The notes under the pieces were generated by a model. The model did not search any database and was not told where the DNA came from. It was given only the letters and a program-made list of their open reading frames with translations. Shown here one piece after another: positions 1 to 7,823 of a stretch of DNA of 23,871 bases. Origin of the DNA: Larix sibirica (lineage: Eukaryota; Streptophyta; Pinopsida; Pinales; Pinaceae); the NCBI GenBank assembly GCA_004151065.3, contig NWUY0300072813.1, positions 14,142 to 38,012 on the forward strand, in the 5' to 3' direction. Each line of letters begins with the position of its first letter. Position 1 is the first letter of the stretch. The position numbers and the translations under genes were made by a program.

Positions 1-276
1 ATTTTTGGAGATTCCATGTTTATCATAAAATGGGAAAAAGCTCTGTTAAGGATGAAGACCATTCACTTAAAACACTTGAGCAATAGAGTAAAAACTATGA
101 TGAATTGGTTCGATGATCTCCAAATTGAACATATCTACAGGGAATCTAATGATGTAGCATATTCATTGTCCAAACTTGCAATGGATGAAGAGGCTGGTAT
201 ACTTTTCTGGGAAGAGTGGGTAGAAGGTATCAATTTACAAAACGGTTCATTGTTCTTCTTGGATGATGCTGCTTAA
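1..276 (+). pseudogene. LINE-type RNase H domain, C-terminal fragment
   Basis: The reading frame is open from the first base of the window, so the protein starts outside it; the ATG at 16 is internal. The frame has the layout of the RNase H-like domain found at the end of plant LINE polyproteins: a GDS motif carrying one acidic catalytic residue (bases 7-15), a helical middle part, then HIYRESNDVA followed by a Leu-Ser-Lys-Leu-Ala helix. Family knowledge says the residue after NxxA is the last catalytic Asp; here the codon is TAT (Tyr), so the enzyme is probably dead. About 30 residues follow before the TAA at 274-276. A host gene with an RNase H-like domain is less likely, given the transposon-rich surroundings. 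Confidence 0.7.
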
Positions 277-620
277 TTCTGTATAGTTGGCTTAGCTGGA
301 ATCTTATGTTATTGTTTTTTTGTTAATGGTTTGGTGAACATTGGAAGTGAAGAGTTCCTTGTTTTGGCTTAAAATACCGTAAGTTTATATTTTGAAACTA
401 CTGATATAGTCCCGCAATCAGAATTACTATGTACTTTTTAATTTATGTATAAATAACAAAAATACGGTATTTTTTCTCCTTAAAAAAAACCACGATCATT
501 CATACACCATTTCTTTGAAAAGTAATGTAATCTTCCTTACACCATTAATCTTTCATATATCATTTTTTAAAAAGTAATGTAATCTTCCATACACCATTTC
601 TTTAAAAGGTAATGTAGAAT
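277..620. other. AT-rich intergenic DNA with short repeats
   Basis: I see no gene here. The 16-base phrase agtaatgtaatcttcc occurs at 521 and again at 573 (about 52 bp apart), and a weaker third start lies near 608, so a short degenerate tandem repeat is present. The rest is low-complexity AT-rich sequence. Confidence 0.6.
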
Positions 621-792
621 TTTCATATTTTGAGATGGGATGAAGATTAATAAATATTTTTCAAAGTATGAAAGTTTCAATATTAAATTTGGCATTATTT
701 TTTTAAAAATAAAGTAAATTTTTTATATTTTGAGATGGAACTAAGATAGATATATAATTTTTAAAGTATGAAAGCTTCAATATTAAGTTTGG
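621..792. repeat. Pair of 72-bp direct repeats, 100-bp spacing
   Basis: Bases 621-692 and 721-792 are the same sequence with scattered substitutions. Both begin with a tatattttgagatgg-like phrase and end with tcaatattaa(a/g)tttgg, exactly 100 bases apart. This is seen directly. It is probably two units of a diverged tandem repeat; no coding potential. Confidence 0.75.
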
Positions 793-800
793 ACTACCAC

Positions 801-1037
801 ATGAAATTATAGTCCAACAACAAAGTAGAGAATTCATACAACAATTTTGTGTTAACAAATGATTATGATTATGATCATGACCGTTTGATACAAAAAAATG
901 TCACATAAATTCTCTATTTAATAAAGTAGAGAATTGATACAACTATTTTGCATTAGCAAATGAATATGATTACGATCACGACAGTTTGATACAAAAAAAT
1001 GTTATAAATTCTCTATTTTGTTGTGGACTATAATTTT
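801..1037. repeat. Doubled foldback (MITE-like) element
   Basis: The outer arms at about 803-834 and 1007-1036 are inverted complements with one mismatch and one 1-base gap. Between them are two tandem units of about 100 bp (821-921 and 922-1020), each containing a run like gattatgattatgatcatga and then tttgatacaaaaaaatg. At the unit junction (about 907-934) aattctcta and tagagaatt form a smaller palindrome. The structure looks like a foldback element duplicated head to tail. No transposase is encoded and I could not define a target-site duplication. Confidence 0.6.
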
Positions 1038-1170
1038 AATTCTTCACATTATTATTGGATTAAAATTTTAATTATTTACGTCATTGTTATACCATCATAC
1101 CTTGAAGTGCAAGCCAATAATTTTTACCATGGTTAATTTTAATCACTTGTTATAAAAAAAGTATTGCATG

Positions 1171-1660
1171 AATTCTCAATTTTGTTGTTACACCATAATT
1201 TCACGAGGTGCAAATCATAATCATTTTTTATCATGAAAGTGTGAATTCTCCACTTCGTTGTTAAACCATAAACTCACGAAGTGGTCCAACTCCAATATTG
1301 GAGTGGAGAATTCATGTGGCAAATGATTGTGAATCATCGTTAAACCATAATCTATGAAGTCATCCAACTCCATCTTTGTTGTTAAACCATAATCTCATAG
1401 TCGCCCAACTCCAACTTTGTTTTCAAACCATAATCTCATGAAGTCATACAACTCCAATATTGGAGTTGAGAATTCATAAAACAGTTTTTTGGTAGAAAAT
1501 AATTATGAATTGTTATTAAACCATAATGTCATGAAGTGGTCTAACTCCAACTTTGTTGTTAAACCATAATCTCATGAGGTGGTCCAACTCCAACAGTGGA
1601 GTGGAGAATTCATACAATGCTTTCGTCGTAGAAAATGATTATGATTTATTCAAAATCAAT
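1171..1660. repeat. Degenerate tandem repeat related to the foldback
   Basis: Phrases such as gttgttaaaccataatctca, aagtggtccaactccaa and ggagtggagaattcat recur many times in the same order with variable truncation. The phrase aaccataa followed by a variant of ctcatgaagt appears at least seven times. The repeated gaattctc...ttgttgtt core resembles the arms of the element at 801-1037, so both may descend from one family. No gene is visible. Confidence 0.6.
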
Positions 1661-2030
1661 TGCTACCACAATGGGCTTAGGCCTGTAGGTGGATTCACAT
1701 AGCCATCCTCCTCCGATCCTTTGGGGTTTTGGGAGGTCTTAAGTTTAGGTTTGAGTGTTAGCGGATGGGCTACTCATATTAGTTGCTTTTTAGCAACGTG
1801 GCCGGTTTTCAATGCAACACGAGGACCCTAGATTCACTAAAAGGTACAACCCCCAAGTGGCAATAGGCAAGAGGTTAATGACCACCCAAGGGACTTAGAC
1901 CAAAGCAATTGTGGAGATCAAACCTTTAAAAGAAAAATGAATAACAATCATTTGCTACTGCAAGTGTTGTATAGATTTTCCACTTTGTTGTTAGAGCATA
2001 ATCTTTCTCATACTTTGAAAGAGAGATGTA
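1661..2030. other. Unassigned intergenic stretch
   Basis: There is no open frame of note. On the minus strand a phrase ggtttgatctcc (about 1917-1928) loosely resembles a Pol III B box, and the rest could be an old SINE, but no matching A box is visible. I leave it unassigned. Confidence 0.4.
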
Positions 2031-2173
2031 GACAAACCTTAAGCACAAAAGAAAATTTCCATAAATGTTTGTGGAATGTTGATGTTTTGCAAGGTTACAG
2101 ACATTAAACCTATTACATCAATGTTCCATGACAGGCATTTATAACAAGTATACTTGGTGCTTAAGGTTTGTTT
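2031..2173. repeat. 143-bp imperfect hairpin
   Basis: The left arm 2031-2085 pairs with the right arm 2115-2173. Matching blocks are gacaaaccttaagcac against gtgcttaaggtttgttt, ataaatg against catttat, and ggaatgttgatgt against acatcaatgttcc, with a 29-base loop between the arms. Size and imperfect pairing are compatible with a plant microRNA precursor, but equally with a small MITE or foldback remnant; the sequence alone does not decide. Confidence 0.55.
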
Positions 2174-2434
2174 AGAGTTGTCTATCTATTTCTATTCCAA
2201 CTTAAATATGAAAACAATTTTTCTTTATGTCAAAGTTGAGGGTAGGAGCCAGCGGGGGGGAACTAATGGCTATCGTGATGGAAGCCCATGTTCGATTCCC
2301 TGTGAAGGTGGTTCACAACCATTCAACACCTTGTGCGACCTTGTTGATGGTCTAGTCCAACATTAAGGCTGGTTCCAACCCATGGAATTTGCTACTCGAA
2401 AATGCAGTTAACAAAGCTTGCTGAGGAATCATGT
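2174..2434 (+). other. Possible SINE head with B-box-like motif
   Basis: The motif gttcgattcc at 2290-2299 fits the Pol III B box of tRNA-derived SINEs, and an A-box-like phrase (atggctatcgtgatgg) lies 25 bases upstream. No tail or target duplication is clear, and the spacing is short for a tRNA head, so this is only suggestive. No protein gene is seen in this stretch. Confidence 0.25.
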
Positions 2435-2577
2435 GGTCAAACCTATGTTTTAAAAATTGGCCGAACTGGTTTCGGAATTGGCTGATTCACTGGTTTAAGC
2501 GCTGATTGAATCAAACCGGCAATTAAATCGGATCGGTGACCGATTCGGTACTGAACCGACCGATTCAGAAAAAATTA

Positions 2578-2927
2578 AAATCAAAATAAAACATTAAAAA
2601 ACCCCTCTTTTTCCTGAGTACGCAGGTCCACATAAAAACTGATCGATGTATTTTGTGACTCGACCGAGCAGACCGGTTCGATGTTTTTCGGGACTCGGAC
2701 GAGCAGACCGATTCGGTACCCGAGCATACTGGTTCGGTACTTGCTCTGCCGGTATCGAACTGATCTACTCGGTCGAGTCACGAAAAAAATCAAACTGGTC
2801 TACTCGACCAAGTCACGAAAAAAATCGAACCGATCTACTCGGCCGAGTCACGAAAAAAATCGGCCGGTTTTTTTGTGGACCTACGCACTCAGAAAAAGAG
2901 GGATTTTTTAATGTTTTATTTTGATTT
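2578..2927. repeat. Large palindrome inside the hAT-like element
   Basis: The arms 2578-2638 and 2868-2927 are inverted complements over about 60 bp with few differences. The spacer continues the pairing loosely with gactcgaccgag/ctcggtcgagtc-type blocks. Both strands therefore hold frames with the same end, EKEGFFNVLF; these mirrored frames are a consequence of the palindrome and not genes. Confidence 0.8.
2762..2866. repeat. Three 35-bp tandem repeats within the palindrome
   Basis: Units start at 2762, 2797 and 2832, each reading (g/t)tctactcg-(g/a)-(t/c)-c-(g/a)-agtcacgaaaaaaatc with small changes. They lie on one side of the palindrome only, so it has been made asymmetric by local duplication. 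Confidence 0.75.
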
Positions 2928-3397
2928 AAATTTTTTTCCTAACCTAAGCTACCTAACCCAACCCATGACCTCTTTAATGACTACCCTCGGGCCCCCAACC
3001 TTCATTTCCTTGTGTTGTTAACATGTTGGCATCGTGGAAGTTTGGAACCTTGGAGATCCGACGGCCGCGTGAACAGTGGAACTAGACAATGGAACCTAAA
3101 TAGTCAATTATGCATTGTGGAGTGTGGGGGTGGCCCGTGGAGTTTGAAGTGGACAAAACTGTGTGCACTATGGACTAACTGAGAGTCCGAACACTGAGAC
3201 AACATCCAATTCACAATAAACTTTCAATATTGTCTCTAATGCTCTAATGCTATGGAATCATGATCTTCAAAATGTTGTTTTTTTGTAAATTTAAATATTT
3301 TATGTATTTTTGAGTAAACCGATTCATTAAATTCAAATCATTTGACCCTCAACCCTGTTTCTGAATCCGGTTCGATTTTTCAAACATTGGGTCAAAC

Positions 3398-3640
3398 ATG
3401 TGACCTCTACTACTTCAATGGATAAATTTCACTACTACCTAAGCTAACTATTAAAACTTTTAAAAACAGTACATAACGGAATATACATAATTTTCAAATT
3501 TATGATTTATAAGAACAAAACAGATATTCTTAACACAGTTTGGCTACCGTATTTATGAAAATAATTTAATGGTTAGCATATCTATTTTCATTTCCCTTGT
3601 CCATGCATTTTTTGCAATCTGAGCTGAAATTATCAACGTG
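3398..3640 (+). promoter_or_regulatory. Upstream region of the PPR gene
   Basis: This 243-bp AT-rich interval between the hAT-like element and the PPR start should hold the core promoter and 5' leader. A weak TATA-like stretch (tatttatgaaaat, about 3550) is present, but nothing is decisive. The in-frame TGA at 3620-3622 shows that the coding region does not extend further upstream. The transposon boundary lies only about 240 bp before the start codon, so the insertion may have changed or supplied distal promoter sequence (inference). Confidence 0.3.
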
Positions 3641-5908
3641 ATGCACAACATCAGCCACTTCAGGGTTTCGATTCCGTGTCTAAGGGCACGGGGAGCAACT
3701 CAACGATGGAATCAGGAGCTTTTATATTATAATGGCGAAGAGAGTAACAGCAAAGAGGCGGGCATTTCCAATTCAATTTCCATTGTTGGGAAAGAGGGGA
3801 GACGAAAACAAGGGCTAGATCATGCCAACACTAGTGGTATTAATAGAAGATACGAGGAAATCCGTATAAATGAGGATGTCAGCAAACTGTTCGACAAAAT
3901 GCATGAACGAACTGTTGTGTTTTGGAATTCAATGATTACAAGGTATGCGCAGATTGGTAGGATAGAAGATGCACGCAAACTGTTTGATAAAATGCCTGAA
4001 CGAAATGTTGTTTCTTGGAACTCGATGATTGCAGGGTATGGTCAAAATAGTAGTGTGGCGGCTGCTCGCAAACTGTTTGACGAAATGCCTGAACGAGATG
4101 TGGTTTCCTGGAATGGTATGATTGCTGGGTACATGCAGAACGGAAGAGTGGAGGAGGGACGCGAATTGTTTGACATAATGCCGCAAAGAAATGTGGTTTC
4201 GTGGACGACAATGATTGCAGGGTGTGCTCAAAATGCGAGATTGGAAGATGCGCTGAGACTGTTCGACGAAATGCCAGAACGGAATGTGCGGTCATGGAAT
4301 GCGATAATTGCAGGTTATTGTCAGAATCAGCAGGGGGAGGAGGCAGTTGGATTTTTTGTGCAAATGCTGCGGGATGGCATGATGCCAAATCCATTTACCT
4401 TCCCTAGTGTTCTAAGAGCGGCTGCAGGGCTAGAAGCCTTGGAATTCGGAAAGCAGGTCCATGGATGCATCCTGAAATTTGGAATGGAATCAGATGTGTT
4501 TGTGGGGAGCTCTCTTGTTACCATGTATGCGAAGTGTGGGATAGTGGAGCAGGCATGCCGGGTGATGGATATAATGCCTAAACGAGATATGGCATTGTGG
4601 AACGCCATGGTTGCAGGATTTGTCCAGAATGGAAGAATGGAGGATGCTCGACAGTTTTTTGACAATCTCTTGCAACGAAATGTTGTCTCATGGACTGCAA
4701 TGATTGCGGGATATGCACAGAATGGGCGTTGCGAGGATGCTCTAGTTTTCTTTATTGAAATGTTAAGGACAGGTGTGAGGGCTAACCAATCCACGTTTGC
4801 TAGTGTTCTTAGAGCTTGTGCTAGCTTAGCAGCTTTGGATCAAGGAAAGCAGGTCCATGTTCATATCAATAAGACTAGTTTTGAGCATGATATGGTTGTA
4901 AAGAATGCCCTTATTACCATGTATGCTAGATGTGGGAGTATAGAAGATGCAGATCGAGTCTTCAGCAGTATGCTTGAAACGGATTTGGTTTCATGGAATG
5001 CCATGATTGCAGGTTTCACCCAACATGGGCATGCTAAAGAGGCACTTAGACTCTTTCAATGGTTAATACAAGCAGGCACGAAACCGGATGAGATTACATT
5101 TGTTGGTGTTCTCTCTGCTTGCAGCCATGCAGGCCTAGTGGAGAAAGCCTGGCACTACTTCAATTCCATGGTACGGGACCATCGCTTAACAGCAATCGCT
5201 GAGCATTATGCCTGTATGGTCGACCTTCTTGGTCGTGCTGGGCACCTGGAGGAGGCAGAGAAACTCATCAATGAAATGCCTATGGAGCCCGATGTGGTTA
5301 TATGGGGTTCCTTTCTTAGTGCCTGTAGAATGCATGTTAATGTGAAACTAGGAAAGCTTGCTGCAGAACGCCTATTTGAGTTGGAACCAGGGAATGAATC
5401 AACTTATGTTCTGTTGTCTAGCATTTACGCCGCAGCAGCCATGTGGGATGATGTAATTAAAGTGAGACTAATGATGAAGAACAAGGGAGTAAAAAAGAAG
5501 CCAGGATGCAGCTGGATTGATGTCAAAAACAGGGTGCACGTATTTGTCACCGGAGACAGATCTCACCCAGAAACAGAAAAGATCTATGAAAAGTTGGAGA
5601 AATTGGTTGAGCAGATACAGGAGGCAGGGTATGTGCCTAACAGAAATCTAGTGCTGAAGGATGTCGCAGAAAATGAAAAAGAACACCTCCTCTATTATCA
5701 TAGTGAGAAACTGGCAATTGCTTTTGGGCTTATCAGCACGCTTCCTGGAAAGCCTATTCGGATTATCAAAAACCTTCGTGTGTGTGGAGACTGCCACACA
5801 GCTATCAAGTTCATTGCAAAGATCGTAGGGCAAGAAATTGTTGTGAGGGATGCAAATCGCTTCCATCATTTTAAGGATGGTTTTTGTTCTTGTGGAGATT
5901 ATTGGTGA
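3641..5908 (+). CDS. PLS-class PPR protein with E1, E2 and DYW domains
   Basis: Intronless, 755 residues. The frame opens with GTG at 3638, but the first ATG is at 3641 and an in-frame TGA lies at 3620, so I start at 3641. After about 91 non-repeat residues (possible organelle-targeting region, no clear cleavage site) come roughly 14 PPR motifs (about 92-550): four consecutive 31-residue S motifs (92-215), then P, L, S, S, P, L, S, P2, L2, S2. E1 and E2 follow, and a PG box at Pro621-Gly622 (KKKPGCSWID). The DYW deaminase has His687-x-Glu689, Cys715-x-x-Cys718, a second zinc site (His742/His743, Cys749, Cys751), and ends Asp-Tyr-Trp 753-755. Family members are site-specific C-to-U editing factors in mitochondria or plastids. 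All catalytic and zinc residues are kept and the frame is intact, so it is likely functional. The target transcript is unknown. Confidence 0.95.
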   Translation: MHNISHFRVSIPCLRARGATQRWNQELLYYNGEESNSKEAGISNSISIVGKEGRRKQGLDHANTSGINRRYEEIRINEDVSKLFDKMHERTVVFWNSMITRYAQIGRIEDARKLFDKMPERNVVSWNSMIAGYGQNSSVAAARKLFDEMPERDVVSWNGMIAGYMQNGRVEEGRELFDIMPQRNVVSWTTMIAGCAQNARLEDALRLFDEMPERNVRSWNAIIAGYCQNQQGEEAVGFFVQMLRDGMMPNPFTFPSVLRAAAGLEALEFGKQVHGCILKFGMESDVFVGSSLVTMYAKCGIVEQACRVMDIMPKRDMALWNAMVAGFVQNGRMEDARQFFDNLLQRNVVSWTAMIAGYAQNGRCEDALVFFIEMLRTGVRANQSTFASVLRACASLAALDQGKQVHVHINKTSFEHDMVVKNALITMYARCGSIEDADRVFSSMLETDLVSWNAMIAGFTQHGHAKEALRLFQWLIQAGTKPDEITFVGVLSACSHAGLVEKAWHYFNSMVRDHRLTAIAEHYACMVDLLGRAGHLEEAEKLINEMPMEPDVVIWGSFLSACRMHVNVKLGKLAAERLFELEPGNESTYVLLSSIYAAAAMWDDVIKVRLMMKNKGVKKKPGCSWIDVKNRVHVFVTGDRSHPETEKIYEKLEKLVEQIQEAGYVPNRNLVLKDVAENEKEHLLYYHSEKLAIAFGLISTLPGKPIRIIKNLRVCGDCHTAIKFIAKIVGQEIVVRDANRFHHFKDGFCSCGDYW

Positions 5909-5942
5909 CACTTAGAAAAAGAATGATATGGTCTATCCTTTC

Positions 5943-6027
5943 TATTTAATTTTAATGCTTGATTCCTGAGTGGAGAGGGGTGCTTTGTATTTAATTTTAA
6001 TACTTGATTTCTTTGAGTGGAGGGGGG
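5943..6027 (+). repeat. 45-bp tandem duplication in the PPR 3' region
   Basis: Two copies start at 5943 and 5988, each running tatttaattttaat(g/a)cttgatt and then gagtggag with a G run. They begin 34 bases after the stop codon and so probably lie in the 3' untranslated region. No canonical AATAAA signal is seen close by. Confidence 0.7.
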
Positions 6028-6030
6028 TCC

Positions 6031-6859
6031 CGGGGGCAGTGTCGATGGATGGACAGGTTTACCATATCTGTTTACATGTGAAAAGTGGCCAAAAAGCCAT
6101 AAATGTATCAGTGGTGTTAGCATCTTATGTGAGTCTGTGAGTCTTGTTGGCAGGGTGAGGATACAAATCAAGCACCAAATTAAAAGGGATGACTTCATAA
6201 CTGGTGTATGTCAAGTGACTGAACCAAGCCTCGACAGGGTAGTGGAGACAGTATTTTGACACCAAGACATGATGTATTTCTTCATTGGTTGTTTCCAGTT
6301 GTGCTCCATGAATAAGAGGGTTATTCTTACTCTTAGGTTCTTAAACCTTCATTGATTTTCACAACCACTTGCCATTTACCACATTCTTGAATCTTCTCGA
6401 CTTGGAATATATTTCTGCTAGGTCAGGAATTCTATTTCAAGAAACTTATAGTCGGTCTTGATCCACATCTTAGTGTACTGGTCGCCATTCTAGCTTTGAA
6501 AATTGACAAGTAACGTTTTATGGAGATTTCGTAGACAAAATTAAAGCAAGAAGGCTGCTTTCCAGCATTGCTCACATTTAACTTCTAGTTTTTACAAGTC
6601 AGACGTAACATACCTGGTTGGGAGACCTGTGTGGAGCATGCTTTTTCTAGGTACTCAAGGGGGCAGTTCTCTGGCAAAAGACTGAAGCTTCCAGTCCGTG
6701 ATATGAAAATCACAAAGAATACCCATATATGGATTTAAAGGAGGCTTGGCTCATAAATTTATAGGCTTAAATAATCTAACATAACTATGCAAGGTCATAC
6801 AAAAAGACACATTTCTTGGGCCATCTTATACAGCTGCTCGCTACGATCTTGCAAACTTC
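6031..6859. other. Region after the PPR gene, no gene recognised
   Basis: Base composition is more balanced than in the repeat regions, and one unremarkable open frame (6017-6259, plus) begins in the duplicated 3' region. No domain, tRNA fold or repeat of note is visible. It may hold the PPR 3' UTR and the 3' UTR of a convergent minus-strand gene, if the candidate at 6860-7140 is real. Confidence 0.4.
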
Positions 6860-6973
6860 TTAACCAGCATTCCCACAGGTGACTTCGGAGCTGCTTTTCA
6901 TGTTGACAGCAAATGTGTGGAGATCCCCGTTGGAACCACAGTGTTGAAGGGCTAAGCTGATCAAATTTCCGAG
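6860..6973 (-). CDS. Candidate terminal exon, unknown protein
   Basis: On the minus strand a pyrimidine-rich tract (ttgtttgttcctttgatcag) ends in CAG just before 6973, as a plant 3' splice site would. The 37 codons that follow read like ordinary protein (LGNLISLALQHCGSNGDLH near the start) and end in TAA at 6860-6862. I recognise no family. The plus strand of the same DNA is also open for about 50 codons, so the strand is uncertain. It could be the last exon of a gene convergent with the PPR gene, or chance. Confidence 0.25.
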   Translation of the reverse strand, partial: LGNLISLALQHCGSNGDLHTFAVNMKSSSEVTCGNAG

Positions 6974-7140
6974 CTGATCAAAGGAACAAACAATGGATAA
7001 AAATTCGAAAGTGCCCAGGGTCTAGTCTCACTGTATTTCTGATCATCATCAGAGGAACCTGATCTCGGCCTATTAACAGATCCATCAGATGATGAGTTAT
7101 CCTTTAAGGACAAATTGCATGCAGAGTAACCTTGTTTCAT
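6961..7140 (-). CDS. Short 59-residue ORF, unknown
   Basis: The ORF starts with ATG at 7140 (an in-frame stop lies a few codons upstream) and ends with TGA at 6961-6963. The protein is rich in Ser and Asp in the middle (KDNSSSDGSVNRPRSGSSDD), resembling a disordered linker. It overlaps the putative splice acceptor at about 6974, so it and the candidate exon at 6860-6973 may be parts of one minus-strand gene joined in a way I cannot resolve. No function assigned. Confidence 0.25.
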   Translation of the reverse strand: MKQGYSACNLSLKDNSSSDGSVNRPRSGSSDDDQKYSETRPWALSNFYPLFVPLISSEI

Positions 7141-7447
7141 GTCCGGGAAATTTCATAGTAAAGGGTCTGCATTATTGGCTATTATGGAACGATTACCAGG
7201 AATGCAAAAGGATACAAAAAATAATCTATTGTCGAAGTCTCTTCTTGGACATTTAGAAGGGAGGGAATCTACTCATCTCCCAGAGAGAGTTGTGGAAGGA
7301 TTACTGGGAATGCAGAAGGCTACAAAGAATAACCATGAGTCAAAGTCTCTTCTTGGACATTTGAAAGGGAGGGAATCTACTCATCTCCCATTAAGGGTAA
7401 TTTTTAGCAATAGTGGCAGTGGCAGTTCACGAGAGAGTAATGGATAA
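7139..7447 (+). CDS. Unknown 102-residue ORF with internal duplication
   Basis: ATG at 7139, TAA at 7445. Residues about 17-52 and 53-88 are two copies of one 36-residue unit: GMQK(D/A)TKNN, then SKSLLGHL(E/K)GRESTHLP. The 108-bp DNA duplication (about 7189-7296 and 7297-7404) is a multiple of three, so the frame stays open through both copies. The tail is SGSGSSRESNG. No known domain. The opposite strand of the repeat contains stops, which favours this strand if the region codes at all. It could equally be a non-coding minisatellite that happens to be open. Confidence 0.3.
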   Translation: MSGKFHSKGSALLAIMERLPGMQKDTKNNLLSKSLLGHLEGRESTHLPERVVEGLLGMQKATKNNHESKSLLGHLKGRESTHLPLRVIFSNSGSGSSRESNG

Positions 7448-7823
7448 AGATTAGATTTTTAACATATTTCAGTCTTGACATTCCATAATTCTTGGATTCT
7501 GATTCTTTCAGATAAGTATTTGGAGGCAAGATCTCGGAAGACCTGCAAATTTAAATTTAGAGGGTTATTAGGATTTTGTAATTGATGGAAAGCCACAAGA
7601 GAAGAGGCATATTTCCCAGGTACCAATCTCGTGAATTGGAATAAAGTTTCCCACCCTGTACACAATTGATGGGGGTGTCACCCAAAAATCATTTGATACA
7701 TAAGTATGTTTGGACAGTCTGCATTCAAGCATGAGTATAGTTCTCAAGTAATTGTAGTTGTTGGTTTGTTCTTCAAAATGAGGGTAGCATAGGTGCGACA
7801 AAACAATTTTCTAGATGAAGATT
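7448..7823. other. No gene recognised; possible upstream LINE remnant
   Basis: Open frames here are short and carry no recognisable motif. Because a LINE fragment begins at 7824 in the plus direction, this stretch may be the more decayed preceding part of the same element, but I cannot align it by eye. Confidence 0.35.

Larger units (their letters stand above)
2435..3397. mobile_element. Non-autonomous hAT-like transposon with 8-bp TSD
   Basis: The sequence ggtcaaac occurs at 2435-2442 and again at 3390-3397, framing a 947-bp element (2443-3389). Its ends are inverted complements: the left end starts ctatgttttaaaaat, and the right end read on the other strand starts caatgtttgaaaaat (13 of 15 match), followed on both sides by gaac-rich sequence. 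An 8-bp target duplication and short terminal inverted repeats are the hallmarks of the hAT superfamily; that assignment is from established knowledge. No transposase frame is present, so it would depend on another element. The left half carries the palindrome at 2578-2927; the right part (2930-3366) shows nothing recognisable. Confidence 0.65.

Noticed and set aside
1661-1930. Minus-strand SINE suggested by ggtttgatctcc
   Set aside because: One change from the B box, with no A box, tail or target duplication visible.
2581-2924. Frames on both strands with a common C-terminal peptide
   Set aside because: Explained by the palindrome; no transposase or other protein similarity.
3929-4794. Minus-strand open frames of 100-155 codons opposite the PPR gene
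   Set aside because: They mirror the repeated PPR motifs on the other strand and change with the repeat period; no domain of their own.
6600-6660. 5S rRNA-like phrase (ggttgggagacct)
   Set aside because: Only a short resemblance; the rest of the 5S sequence and its internal boxes are missing.
6790-6945. Plus-strand exon ending in TTVLKG
   Set aside because: Open for about 50 codons, but the splice acceptor context is weak and the minus strand offers a better one; no homology recognised.
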